From: Nostoc sp. LEGE 12450
GTDB lineage: Bacteria; Cyanobacteriota; Cyanobacteriia; Cyanobacteriales; Nostocaceae
DNA: 64,000 nucleotides
Assembly: GCF_015206895.1 (NCBI RefSeq)
Contig: NZ_JADEXU010000020.1
Span: 1-64,000, forward strand
Reading direction: 5' to 3'
The translations under genes and the position numbers were made by a program. Under the pieces are notes generated by a model. The model was not told the origin of the DNA. It made no database searches and saw only the letters and a program-made list of their open reading frames with translations. Numbering within the stretch: position 1 is the stretch's first letter; each line of letters opens with the position of its first letter. Positions 55,440-63,324 of this stretch are shown here, one piece after another.

Positions 55440-55667
55440 TTAATCTCGCCAAACTTCATTTACAATATTCCCATCAGTCCCAAATAATTGAATATGCAAA
55501 GGCATTTGACCCGCCGCATGAGTTGAACAACTCAAACAAGGGTCAAAACCACGAAATTCTGTGACATGAAAGCGAGCATCGCTCACTTGTGCTGTATCAG
55601 TCAGATAAATGCTGATTTTAGCGTGTCCTTCAATTCAGGTAACTGGGTCGATGATTACTTTTTTCAT
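55440..55667 (-). pseudogene. hoxH: hoxH remnant (NiFe hydrogenase large subunit) with internal deletion
   Basis: From ATG 55667: MKKVIIDPVT, stop (TGA where Arg CGA is expected in VTRIEGH), IEGHAKISIYL, DARFHVTEFRGF, then directly DPCLSCSTHAAGQMPLHIQL. The first part is the HoxH N-terminus and the second its C-terminal end with the DPCxxC Ni-binding motif. Around 400 residues between them, including the first CxxC nickel-binding motif, are deleted. Both the nonsense codon and the deletion destroy the enzyme. Identification is by hand from well-known NiFe-hydrogenase motifs. Confidence 0.88.
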
Positions 55668-55679
55668 AACTATCTCAGG

Positions 55680-56300
55680 TCAACCACTAGACCAGTTGTC
55701 ATAAATTCCTTTAGCTTCTGGATATTCATCGCAGTATTCTTCAAAGGCTGTTTTCACGACTTTCTCGGCCCGTTGATGTGCTATCTCGGCTTGTAATTCC
55801 TCGATCGCATCCCAAGCAACAGCACATTCTTCTGAATAGATGCCTTGGCGATCGCAAACGATATGAGCTTTTTTAATTTCGTCCTGAAGCTGTTGTTCTA
55901 GCTGGAAAGTATGGGGTTGCTCAAGAAAGTTAATATTAGCTAGAATGTCAACCAGGGAAATGATACCCAGTAGTTCGCCCTGAATAACGGGCGCTCTCTG
56001 CAAATTATGGTCGGCAAATAACCGCGCTACGTATTCTAAGGCAAGTTCAGGATTGACAACGATACAAGGCTTGGTCATCACTTCATGAACACGCACACTA
56101 AAGGGATCTTTACCATAAGCAATTACTTTATATACAATATCTTTTTCAGTAATCATTCCGTAGGCATCCTGTTTATGGCGGCGATCTACAACCAGCGCTT
56201 TCCAGTCCCTTGCTCTCAAGAGTCTAACTGCTTCAGCCACTGTTGCTGAACTGTGAATCGTAGCAACATCTCTAGTCATAATGTCAGATGCTTTCAACAT
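55680..56300 (-). CDS. CBS-CP12 fusion protein
   Basis: 206 residues, intact. Two CBS motifs (MTRDVATIHSSATVAEAVRL to ~65, and MTKPCIVVNPELALEYVARL to ~125) bind adenine nucleotides in other proteins. The C-terminal ~75 residues are a CP12 module: EIKKAHIVCDRQGIYSEECA (Cys149, Cys159), the core AWDAIEEL (162-169) and EEYCDEYPEA (Cys190); the fourth CP12 cysteine is missing (EAKGIYDN). CP12 proteins regulate GAPDH and PRK of the Calvin cycle by redox. In related cyanobacteria I recall this gene between hoxY and hoxH, exactly its place here, but both hox neighbours are dead. Confidence 0.88.
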   Translation of the reverse strand: MLKASDIMTRDVATIHSSATVAEAVRLLRARDWKALVVDRRHKQDAYGMITEKDIVYKVIAYGKDPFSVRVHEVMTKPCIVVNPELALEYVARLFADHNLQRAPVIQGELLGIISLVDILANINFLEQPHTFQLEQQLQDEIKKAHIVCDRQGIYSEECAVAWDAIEELQAEIAHQRAEKVVKTAFEEYCDEYPEAKGIYDNWSSG

Positions 56301-56390
56301 AATTGCTTCTAAAATTATTTTGTGATTGCCTCACTTTCAACTTAGATAAAGAATCTGAGTAACTTGTGAAGTTAACCAAACTTGATAAAT

Positions 56391-56645
56391 TCACGTCTTT
56401 CTAAGTAGAACAGGTTCGGCACTACCTAAAGGATTGCGTAAAGCAGTAACATTACCAGTAACAGCACAATTACCAAAAGAGACAAGAATGTGCGATCGCA
56501 CTCTTACTCTCTGAATCATTTGCAGGTAATCTTCATTAGCAACTGCACCCACCACATCCACAGCTTTGAGATATTCTTTAGCATCAGCAAAGAGACTATA
56601 AACTAAATCTACTTGTGCTGCTACAATCAATCAGTCATTCAGCAA
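56391..56645 (-). pseudogene. hoxY: hoxY remnant (NiFe hydrogenase small subunit)
   Basis: The readable part ([28 protein letters not shown], then [19 protein letters not shown] and SAEPVLL) is the central region of HoxY, with the FGxCAxxG cluster-ligand motif. Relative to intact HoxY as I remember it, three residues (LVE) are missing in VDVV-GAVAN, the Cys-containing N-terminus is lost behind a TGA, and it ends in a stop after VLLRKT with the C-terminal half absent. It is on the same strand as CBS-CP12 and hoxH, in the original operon order Y, CBS-CP12, H. Confidence 0.88.
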
Positions 56646-56924
56646 AATTTTCCCTTGCTGTGACTAGGAAATCAAGTTTGCCGCGATCGCGTTTTATTTC
56701 TCCAATGCCTAAATTTTAGTACAAAATAACACCTTTAGTGCAAGTATTAACACATACTTTATTCTTCATGGGTGCTAATAAGTTTGTCGTTGGCTGTTAA
56801 AGTTTTGACTAATCAGAATTAGCCTTTCGCTTCTGGAATGCCCTGAGTCTTGAATTATAGACAAATAGTTTGAGGAACTTGTGAATAACTTGGGTATTTT
56901 TCTCATCAATTGCTTTCTAAGCTA

Positions 56925-57064
56925 TGGGAATCCGTTTTTATTTTTGTTCGCGCAGCGTGGCGTAGCCATACTTACTTGCGTGGGAAGGCAAGAGGCAATA
57001 GGCAATAGGAAAGAAGGCTTTTTGAGTTGTACGGAGTTTTTTCACGCAATCAAATATGAGTCCT
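56925..57064 (+). mobile_element. Type II miniature element
   Basis: Left end TGGGAATCCGTTTTTATTTT, then GTTCGCGCAGCGTGGCGTAG, GGCAATAGG heptamers, AAGAAGGCTTTTTGAGTTG and the right end AATCAAATATGAGTCCTA followed by TA. About 140 bp. It lies between the hoxY remnant and the methyltransferase gene; 56646-56924 otherwise contains no gene. Confidence 0.7.
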
Positions 57065-57166
57065 ATATGTAGTCTTGAGGTAGCAAAGCAGAAAGTAGCC
57101 AGAAAATTTACATATCTGCAATTATTTTGAATTGAATTATATCCATTAAGAAATTATTTCCAGGAA

Positions 57167-57817
57167 TTATTCATTAACGGAACGTTCAAACACGACTGAA
57201 AGATTATTGGCTGGCATTTGGTAAATCTGTTTCAAGATGAAATGTTCTGCCCTAGCTGCTGCTACTACATCATCCAAGTTTCGCACACCCCATTCTTGGT
57301 TTTGGGTGTGTAAATATTCGTCAAAAGCTGCATTACTCGCTGCTGTATGTTCGCCACCTTGTTTGAAGGGCCCATACAAATAGAGGATACCTCCTGCTTT
57401 TAGGATACGACCTGCCCCTGCCATTAGCCCCAAACAGGCTGACCACGGTGAAATGTGAATCATATTAATGTTGACGATGGCGACAATTGGCTCTCTATCA
57501 AGCCACTGAGTTACTTCCCCTTGCTCCACTGCCCAAACTGGCTCTCTAACATCTAGCTCAAGCGGTGGATAAACGTTATCACAGGCGTTGTGTTCAGTCC
57601 ATGCACTAATGCTGGCTCGTAACTCTAAATTTGCATCTGTTGGTAGCCACTGGCGAGGACTTAATCTGGATGCAAAAAAGACTGCGTGTTCACCAGTACC
57701 ACTTGCTATTTCTAAAATAGTGCCACTTTCGGGTAATACCTGCAAAAGTATTTCTAGAATTGCTTCTCGGTTGCGCTCAGTTGCTGGTGCGTATTGTCGT
57801 GCGTCTTGTGGTGTCAT
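57167..57817 (-). CDS. DUF938 SAM-dependent methyltransferase-like protein
   Basis: 216 residues of the DUF938 family: N-terminal QYAPATERNREAILEILLQV, the SAM-binding TILEIASGTGEHAVFFASRL (motif I), WLPTDANLELRASI, and VNINMIHISPW, with LYLYGPFKQGGEHTAASNAA towards the end. Fold and motif I are those of class I methyltransferases; the acceptor is not known for this family. Length is normal. It is monocistronic. Confidence 0.88.
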   Translation of the reverse strand: MTPQDARQYAPATERNREAILEILLQVLPESGTILEIASGTGEHAVFFASRLSPRQWLPTDANLELRASISAWTEHNACDNVYPPLELDVREPVWAVEQGEVTQWLDREPIVAIVNINMIHISPWSACLGLMAGAGRILKAGGILYLYGPFKQGGEHTAASNAAFDEYLHTQNQEWGVRNLDDVVAAARAEHFILKQIYQMPANNLSVVFERSVNE

Positions 57818-58021
57818 TCTTATCGTGATATTTTATAATTTTTATCGCATAGTGCGCTTCCCGATAGTAACAATATAGATGATCTGACCTATGCCCATCA
57901 CAGAAATTCTTGACAAAAAAAGTATCCACCGTTCATGTATTATCACTAGATACGTTCTTTTCGTATTGACAAAACAACTTTGACAATTACATTTTAAACC
58001 TTAAACTTACATACGTGTTTC

Positions 58022-58165
58022 ATGGCTCGTAAAAAATTATCTCCATTACAATCAACTAAAGTAACTCCATTCGCCCTCTCTCAATTACATATCCGCTTGG
58101 AGTTTTTAGAAACAGAACATAAATCGCTACTTAAACAGATTAAGAGAAAGCGTCAACACCTTTAA
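58022..58165 (+). CDS. Short basic ORF, possible small protein
   Basis: 47 residues, MARKKLSPLQSTKVTPFALS then LHIRLEFLETEHKSLLKQIK and RKRQHL. The strong helix and coiled-coil-like heptads (LEFLETEHKSLLKQI) with Lys/Arg ends look protein-like. There is no clear Shine-Dalgarno site. It is next to transposase debris, so it may be passenger or remnant DNA. No family was recognised. Confidence 0.35.
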   Translation: MARKKLSPLQSTKVTPFALSQLHIRLEFLETEHKSLLKQIKRKRQHL

Positions 58166-58189
58166 AACCAAGAGATAGGGAAGTCTAAA

Positions 58190-58560
58190 ACCAATTCTTC
58201 ACTTGTTGGTGTAGCGTGGGATGATTATCTTTTAGGCTTAAAATATAATCAGAATCACCTTCTATAATTTTTTTAGCAATGGATTTCTGTGAACACAAAA
58301 GCATCAATAGTAATGATGCAACCAGATAAGTCTAGTATTTCTAAGAGTGCTGGAATTGCCGTGATTTCGTTCGATTTGGCATTAACTTTTGTTTGTCCTA
58401 ACACCAAACGGTGTTCTTTTGACCAAGCACTAACCAAATGTAAAGCTTTCAGTTGGGATTTTCGGTCATATGAGCCTTTGAGAGCTTTTCCATCTATAGC
58501 AACGACTTCTACTAGGTTTTGAGACGCGCTAACCCTGCATAGATGGAAATTGTGAGATTT
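58190..58560 (-). pseudogene. ISAs1-family transposase remnant
   Basis: Read on the minus strand, fragments in two frames match ISAs1 DDE transposases: VVAIDGKALKGSYDRKSQLK, ALHLVSAWSKEHRLVLGQTK and NEITAIPALLEILDLSGCII, then after a frameshift SIAKKIIEGDSDYILSLKD and NHPTLHQQV. Only the central third survives and no terminal inverted repeats were found. The neighbouring 58561-58800 may contain more decayed sequence (SLNWIATRTKVVGDDNEDNF on the minus strand) but cannot be assigned. Confidence 0.8.
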
Positions 58561-58820
58561 CAGAGTTTGTTTAATACATCAACATCCTCTTGTGCAAAAT
58601 TGTCCTCATTGTCATCGCCGACTACTTTGGTTCGAGTCGCAATCCAGTTTAGGCTATTGTTCGCAATGTTCTCACTGGTTAGGAGGAGCTTCTAATACTC
58701 TAGTAGTTACTCAAAACAGATGGATAGCCAAAAGTTTCTATCCCATACCAGCATGAACCCCTTCTGTTCCATTATAAAAAAATTCGGTGCTTTTCTGCTT
58801 TCTATGCTTGATTGGACTGA

Positions 58821-58969
58821 CGGCAAGCTTATCCTTCCAATTTAGACTAGCGGCAAAGTTATGGTTCCAAACTGTCAATTTTATCCAAAATTAGCTGACG
58901 CAAGAATGAGGGTTATAATGTTGTTGGCGGCAAAGTTATGCTTCCAGGTGCGGCAAACTTATGGGTAAA
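58821..58969 (+). repeat. Four direct copies of a 19-bp motif, possible transposon end
   Basis: CGGCAAGCTTATCCTTCCA (58821-58839), CGGCAAAGTTATGGTTCCA (58851-58869), CGGCAAAGTTATGCTTCCA (58928-58946) and CGGCAAACTTATGGGTAAA (58951-58969), all in one orientation. Spaced binding sites of this length are typical of one end of IS21-, Tn5053- or Tn7-like elements, where the transposase binds repeatedly. No matching transposase gene or opposite end lies in the window. Confidence 0.55.
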
Positions 58970-59025
58970 GTCACATAGATGCAGTTTCTAGCCTTCTTTA
59001 AACGATTCACAATTCTTAAGTAGCT

Positions 59026-59147
59026 AAGTAAGTGGGTGTAAATAATTGTTGTTGGGATTAGGCAATATGCAATAGGCAATAGGTATAAGGGTTTTAGCCT
59101 AGTTCATTTTTATTTAGATAGTTTGATTTTATTATGGCAACTTACTT
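59026..59147 (-). repeat. Type I miniature element, complete
   Basis: 122 bp with imperfect inverted termini AAGTAAGTGGGTGTAAATAA and AGTAAGTTGCCATAATAAAA (read inward from the other end). Contains GGCAATAGGCAATAGG heptamers and TATAAGGGTTTTAGCC. It is the uninterrupted reference for the nested copy at 18780-19063. Confidence 0.8.
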
Positions 59148-59247
59148 ACTATTAACCCATCTTGCATATCTTCAGAATAGAGAGTACTTGCTCTTGCAGA
59201 TAGGTTAGGTCTGTATTGGACTTATGGGACTTCCAGAAAATAAATTC

Positions 59248-59373
59248 AGGACTTACACCATAACTCTCTAAAACTCTTATTTCTCTGCGTCCTTCTCTGA
59301 CGAAACGCTGCGCGTTGGCGGAAGCCTCTCGTAGAAAAGGCGGTTCGTTTTCTCATTATTTTGCGTAAGTCCT
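59248..59373. repeat. MITE-like repeat, termini AGGACTTAC / GCGTAAGTCCT, with internal insert
   Basis: Inverted relative to 53154-53244 and longer: between CTCTGCGTCCTTCTCTG and GGCGGTTCG it carries extra sequence (GACGAAACGCTGCGCGTTGG and a CGTAGA end) absent from the other copy. This resembles the CGCTGCGC-type small palindromes inserted in other repeats here. The gap to eda otherwise contains only a TCGCGCTAAAACACC-type stretch. Confidence 0.65.
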
Positions 59374-59492
59374 AAAATTATTCAGTAGTTACGGAATTAA
59401 GCCTAATGCGCCGCCTACAGATAACAGGTGCGTTACGCTGTCGCGCTAAAACACCTTACTGGAATGTCCTTAATTCCTAATTCCCAGTCAAA

Positions 59493-60125
59493 ATGCCTAA
59501 TGAAATTTGGTTATCACAATTGCAAAAACATCGTGCGATCGCAGTCATCCGCGCGCCTAAAATCGAAGTGGGAGAGGAAATGGCAATGGCTGTAGCATCT
59601 GGGGGAATGCAGCTGATTGAGATTACCTGGAATAGCGATCGCGCTGGAGAATTAATCAGTCAACTACGCTCAGAATTACCTACTTGTACTATTGGCACTG
59701 GTACGTTATTCAATGTGCAACAGCTACAAGAAGCGATCGCATCTGGGGCGCAATTCCTCTTCACACCCCACGTTGACTCAGCAATGATTCAAGCAGCACA
59801 AGAAAAAGATATACCTATCATCCCAGGAGCGTTGACTCCTACAGAAATTGTTACTGCTTGGAGTCAGGGCGCTAGTTGTGTAAAAGTGTTCCCCGTACAA
59901 GCAGTGGGAGGAGCTGATTACATTAAAAGTTTGCAAGGGCCACTAAGTCAGATTCCCTTAATTCCTACAGGCGGTGTCACTCTGGAAAATGCTAAAGAAT
60001 TTTTGCAAGCCGGAGCGATCGCTGTCGGTTTGAGCGGTGAATTATTTCCCAAAAAGCTTGTCACAGAGGCAAATTGGCAAGCGATCGCATCTAGGGCAAA
60101 AAAACTCATACAACAGTTAGGTTAA
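59493..60125 (+). CDS. eda: 2-keto-3-deoxy-6-phosphogluconate aldolase (KDPG/KHG)
   Basis: 210 residues: HRAIAVIRAPK, IEITWNSDRAGELI, the FLFTPHVDSAMI strand, and ASCVKVFPVQAVGG with the Schiff-base Lys; the phosphate-binding IPLIPTGGVTLENAKEFLQA follows. It splits KDPG into pyruvate and glyceraldehyde-3-phosphate in the Entner-Doudoroff pathway, and may also cleave 4-hydroxy-2-oxoglutarate. Length is normal. No edd gene is adjacent. It is probably monocistronic. Confidence 0.93.
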   Translation: MPNEIWLSQLQKHRAIAVIRAPKIEVGEEMAMAVASGGMQLIEITWNSDRAGELISQLRSELPTCTIGTGTLFNVQQLQEAIASGAQFLFTPHVDSAMIQAAQEKDIPIIPGALTPTEIVTAWSQGASCVKVFPVQAVGGADYIKSLQGPLSQIPLIPTGGVTLENAKEFLQAGAIAVGLSGELFPKKLVTEANWQAIASRAKKLIQQLG

Positions 60126-60238
60126 ATTAGAATCAAATCATCAAAAATCCACGTCTATTAAAGTAATAGATAGGGAAATAAAAGTGAAACCTAATAAGTT
60201 TCTCAAGACTTCATGATTTGAGTGTGAGTGTATCTAAA

Positions 60239-60754
60239 ATGAAAAAACTGATTTATCCTGACTGGGTGCATCGCTTAAAAATACTGCTTACTGGTACAGC
60301 AATGTCTTTAAGTGTTTTTACTACTACTGGAACGAGTGAAGTTTGGGCAAATTCCAAAGATCAAGTAATTGCCCAAAAAATCCAGACATTACAACAATCA
60401 GATCGGCGCTGGATTCAAATTGATCTTTCAAAGCAACGATTAATAGCTTGGGAAGGTGACAGAGTGGTTTATGGAAGTGCTATTTCCTCTGGTAAAAAAG
60501 CTACTCCCACTCTTGTTGGTACTTTTAAGGTTCAATCTAAGTTCAAAACTACGCGAATGCAGGGAGAAAACTATAATGTTCCCAACGTTCCTTATGCGAT
60601 GTTTTACGAAGGTAATTATGCTATTCACGGAGCTTATTGGCATAAGAGATTTGGCACTCCAGTAAGCCACGGCTGTGTGAATATCGCACCCAAACATGCA
60701 AAATGGCTATTTCAGTGGGCATCAGTAGGGACACCAGTAGTCATCCAGAAATAG
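60239..60754 (+). CDS. L,D-transpeptidase (YkuD domain), copy 1
   Basis: 171 residues from ATG 60239 (MKKLIYPDW); the longer TTG start at 60218 is less likely. A signal peptide (ILLTGTAMSLSVFTTTG) is followed by the YkuD catalytic domain: [53 protein letters not shown] with the catalytic Cys in SHGCVN. It forms 3-3 cross-links in peptidoglycan or attaches proteins to it, acting in the periplasm. A close paralogue is encoded 530 nt downstream. Confidence 0.9.
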   Translation: MKKLIYPDWVHRLKILLTGTAMSLSVFTTTGTSEVWANSKDQVIAQKIQTLQQSDRRWIQIDLSKQRLIAWEGDRVVYGSAISSGKKATPTLVGTFKVQSKFKTTRMQGENYNVPNVPYAMFYEGNYAIHGAYWHKRFGTPVSHGCVNIAPKHAKWLFQWASVGTPVVIQK

Positions 60755-60820
60755 TAGGTGAAGCAGCCAAAAGACAATCTATGAAAAATCATTAATAACA
60801 ACAAATCAAGACAATTAAGT

Positions 60821-60850
60821 GATTCCCAGCATAAAATATTGCTGGGAATC
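60821..60850 (+). terminator. Hairpin after the first L,D-transpeptidase gene
   Basis: GATTCCCAGCA-TAAAATAT-TGCTGGGAATC, a perfect 11-bp stem 66 nt after the stop. There is only TTC after it, so termination would be without a U-tract. The following 60851-61284 holds an ATGACAAATGACCAATGACT heptamer run near 61109 and no gene. Confidence 0.55.
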
Positions 60851-61284
60851 TTCGGAGTCGAAATTACTGAATGTGAAATAAAATATATAAGAGGGGATTC
60901 ATACCAATTTTAGATTTTAGATTTGTATTGATGACTAAAAGTTTTTTCCTAACTTTGGTATTATCCAGTTTACCCCAAAGAAATAAGCGTAAATCGTGAC
61001 AATTACTGTGTGAAACTACAAATGCAAATATTAATACGGGGAAAATTTGCATTGAGGCATTTAAATTACAGATTTTTTTTGTAAAAGTTGTTATTAGTCA
61101 TTAATGAATGACAAATGACCAATGACTAATTAAATGCGGATTAGTTTAGGACTGGTTTGGAAAAGCATTAGCGGATGAATTGCGTAAATCCTTCACAGCA
61201 AATTAGTAATCACCCTGGAAATTTGTAGTTTCCAGAAAATTACTTCACTTCATGATTTTTGCGTACTTTAGAAGGTGAGGCATA

Positions 61285-61824
61285 ATGCAATCCTGGATTC
61301 GTAGTGGTGGGATTCGTTCTTCCAAAACTTTTTGTACAGGCGTAGCGCTGATGGTGGTGGCTTTATTTTCTTGGTCAGCACCATTAGCAGGCGATCGCCA
61401 TTCTACTACAGCGATCGCTGCATCAGTAGATGAAAATGGCATCACTGAGTCTAATATCAGCCAAACATCCCAACCTCGCTTGATTGAAATTGACCTGTCA
61501 GAACAACGGTTACGTGCATGGGAAGGCAAAAAACTTGTTTATTCATACCGCATTTCTGGAGGGAAGCGATCGACTCCCACACCCATAGGTAGATTTCGGA
61601 TTAATTCTAAGTATCGCACTCATCGGATGCGAGGCAGGGGCTACAATATTCCTGACGTTCCTTACACAATGTATTTTTACAGAGGCTACGCCATCCACGG
61701 TGCTTACTGGCATAATCGTTTTGGCACTCCAGTTAGCCACGGTTGCGTAAATTTACCTGTTAAGCAAGCACGCAATGTTTACAACTGGGCTAGCTATGGG
61801 ACTTTAGTAGTGGTGCATAAATAA
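61285..61824 (+). CDS. L,D-transpeptidase (YkuD domain), copy 2
   Basis: 179 residues with a signal peptide ([19 protein letters not shown]) and the same domain order as copy 1: [78 protein letters not shown]. The two proteins clearly derive from a local gene duplication; the DNA between them is unrelated to either gene and has its own hairpin. It is secreted to the periplasm. ATG 61285 has GGTGAGG about 8 nt upstream. Confidence 0.92.
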   Translation: MQSWIRSGGIRSSKTFCTGVALMVVALFSWSAPLAGDRHSTTAIAASVDENGITESNISQTSQPRLIEIDLSEQRLRAWEGKKLVYSYRISGGKRSTPTPIGRFRINSKYRTHRMRGRGYNIPDVPYTMYFYRGYAIHGAYWHNRFGTPVSHGCVNLPVKQARNVYNWASYGTLVVVHK

Positions 61825-61948
61825 TTCGTAATTCGTAATTAAGAGTTGCAATTCTGCCTTTGATATATGGACGGGTGCGTTCACGGGTTAAGCACCTGTC
61901 TATACATATTGCTAAACTAAGAACACATCTTCGAAGTATTTAGGAGCT

Positions 61949-62512
61949 ATGAGCTACCCAACTACTAAACTACTTACCCTGGATGAGTTTCTGAAGCTCC
62001 CAGAAACAAAGCCTGCAAGTGAATATATTAACGGTGAGATTATTCCTAAGCCAATGCCGAAAGGGAAGCATAGTCGATTGCAGCTAAGACTCTGCAATAC
62101 TATTAACGAAGTAGCAGAAAGCCAAAAAATTGCTTATGCATTTCCAGAGTTGCGTTGTAGCTTTGATATTCGCTCAATTGTCCCTGATGTAGCGGTTTTT
62201 AACTGGTCACGAATTCCATTTGATGTTGATGGGGAAGTTCCCAACGATTTTTTGTTGTGGCCAGATTGGACAATTGAAATACTCTCTCCAGAACAGAGTT
62301 CAAACCGAGTAATTGGCAACATTCTTTACTGCTTACAATATGGTTGCCGATTAGGGTGGTTAATTGATCCAACAGATCGCTCAATTTTGGTTTTCCGTTC
62401 GGGCCAACAACCAATATTACTCCAGGGAGAAGATTTTTTGCCTGTATTACCAGAAATTGAACTTGCACTAACCGTTAATCAAGTTTTTGGATGGTTAAAG
62501 ATGGATGGCTAG
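61949..62512 (+). CDS. Uma2 family (DUF820) endonuclease-like protein
   Basis: 187 residues of the large cyanobacterial Uma2 family with a PD-(D/E)xK restriction-nuclease fold: LTLDEFLKLPETKPASEYIN, RSIVPDVAVFNWSRI (PD motif), WTIEILSPEQSS (E-x-L) and YGCRLGWLIDPTDRSILVFR. The cellular role is unknown; many copies per genome are usual and the family is sometimes linked to mobile DNA. Length is normal and the active-site acids are kept. AGGAG lies 8 nt upstream of the ATG. Confidence 0.88.
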   Translation: MSYPTTKLLTLDEFLKLPETKPASEYINGEIIPKPMPKGKHSRLQLRLCNTINEVAESQKIAYAFPELRCSFDIRSIVPDVAVFNWSRIPFDVDGEVPNDFLLWPDWTIEILSPEQSSNRVIGNILYCLQYGCRLGWLIDPTDRSILVFRSGQQPILLQGEDFLPVLPEIELALTVNQVFGWLKMDG

Positions 62513-62541
62513 AAATAACTCGCCTCGAATGAGAAGAAGCG

Positions 62542-62562
62542 TAGGCGTAGCTCGTCGTAGAC
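62542..62562. mobile_element. 21-nt small dispersed element inserted in a HIP1 site, second copy
   Basis: TAGGCGTAGC/TCGTCGTAGAC splits a HIP1 octamer at the same place as at 6001: GCG (62539-62541) before and ATCGC (62563-62567) after. It differs from the first copy at two internal positions. Confidence 0.7.
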
Positions 62563-62642
62563 ATCGCTCCATAGCAAATACCAAATTATAGACATAAATC
62601 ATGTCTATTATAGAGATGATCGTGAAGAAAAGAGGTAAGAGA

Positions 62643-62933
62643 ATGAACTGGAGAATTGCAGAAGCGAAACAGAGGTTCTCCGAACTGATTCATGCTGTCA
62701 CAAAGGAACCGCAACTCATCTATAACCGAAATGAACTGGTGGCTGTTGTTGTTGAAGCTGAGATATTTGAGGAGTTCTTGACATGGCGCAAGCAGCGCGA
62801 AAAGATTTCTCTAGCTGATGTTTTCAAAGAACTACGCCAGATAGTTGTTGAAGAAGATTATATCCTCGAAGTACCCTCCCGCCAAGACCGTCTTAACCCT
62901 TTCGCTGATGCCATCGATGACTTTTCTCTGTGA
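62643..62933 (+). CDS. Phd/YefM-type antitoxin
   Basis: 96 residues from ATG 62643; GAGGTAAGAG lies before it, and the longer start at 62601 would add an odd KKRGKR leader. The N-terminus, MNWRIAEAKQRFSELIHAVT, then EPQLIYNRNELVAVVVEAE, is the Phd/YefM dimerisation and DNA-binding fold. The C-terminal part (SRQDRLNPFADAIDDFSL) would wrap the toxin. It overlaps the PIN toxin gene by 26 nt, a typical coupled pair that represses its own promoter. Confidence 0.85.
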   Translation: MNWRIAEAKQRFSELIHAVTKEPQLIYNRNELVAVVVEAEIFEEFLTWRKQREKISLADVFKELRQIVVEEDYILEVPSRQDRLNPFADAIDDFSL

Positions 62934-63312
62934 CACTAACATTATCAGCGAATTAGTAAGACTCCAACCTAACTCTGGTGTACAGAAATGGGCAGAAAGA
63001 GTTTCTTCTATAGTTTTGAGTGCGATCACCGTTGAAGAAATATTTTACGGATTGACATTCAAGCCCAACCCTAGAATTCAAATATGGTTCGAGAGCTTTT
63101 TAGAAAATAACTGTCAAGTATTGCCTATCACGATTGAAATTGCCAAGCGCTCCGGTGAATTGCGAGGTCAACTAAGATTAAGTGGGAAAACACATACCCA
63201 AGCAGATATGATGATTGCTGCTACTGCTCAAATTCATCAATTGACTTTAGTAACGCGCAACATCCGGGATTTTGATGGCTGCGGTATCCCACTTTTAAAT
63301 CCTTTTAGTTAA
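62908..63312 (+). CDS. vapC: VapC-type PIN toxin
   Basis: 134 residues from ATG 62908 (MPSMTFLCDTNIISEL) or 131 from ATG 62917. PIN residues: Asp in LCDTNIISEL, Glu in ITVEEIFYGL, Asp in THTQADMMIAA and Asp/Asn in VTRNIRDFDGCG. It is an RNase that in other VapC proteins cuts tRNA or rRNA and is held in check by the antitoxin made just before it. It is of a different PIN subgroup from the toxin at 6059. Confidence 0.9.
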   Translation: MPSMTFLCDTNIISELVRLQPNSGVQKWAERVSSIVLSAITVEEIFYGLTFKPNPRIQIWFESFLENNCQVLPITIEIAKRSGELRGQLRLSGKTHTQADMMIAATAQIHQLTLVTRNIRDFDGCGIPLLNPFS

Positions 63313-63324
63313 ACGCACAATAGT

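Noticed and set aside
55566-55796. 76-residue plus-strand ORF
   Set aside because: Antisense to the hoxH remnant and the end of CBS-CP12.
60864-61052. 62-residue minus-strand ORF between the L,D-transpeptidase genes
   Set aside because: No start signal, no domain, and composition of AT-rich intergenic DNA.
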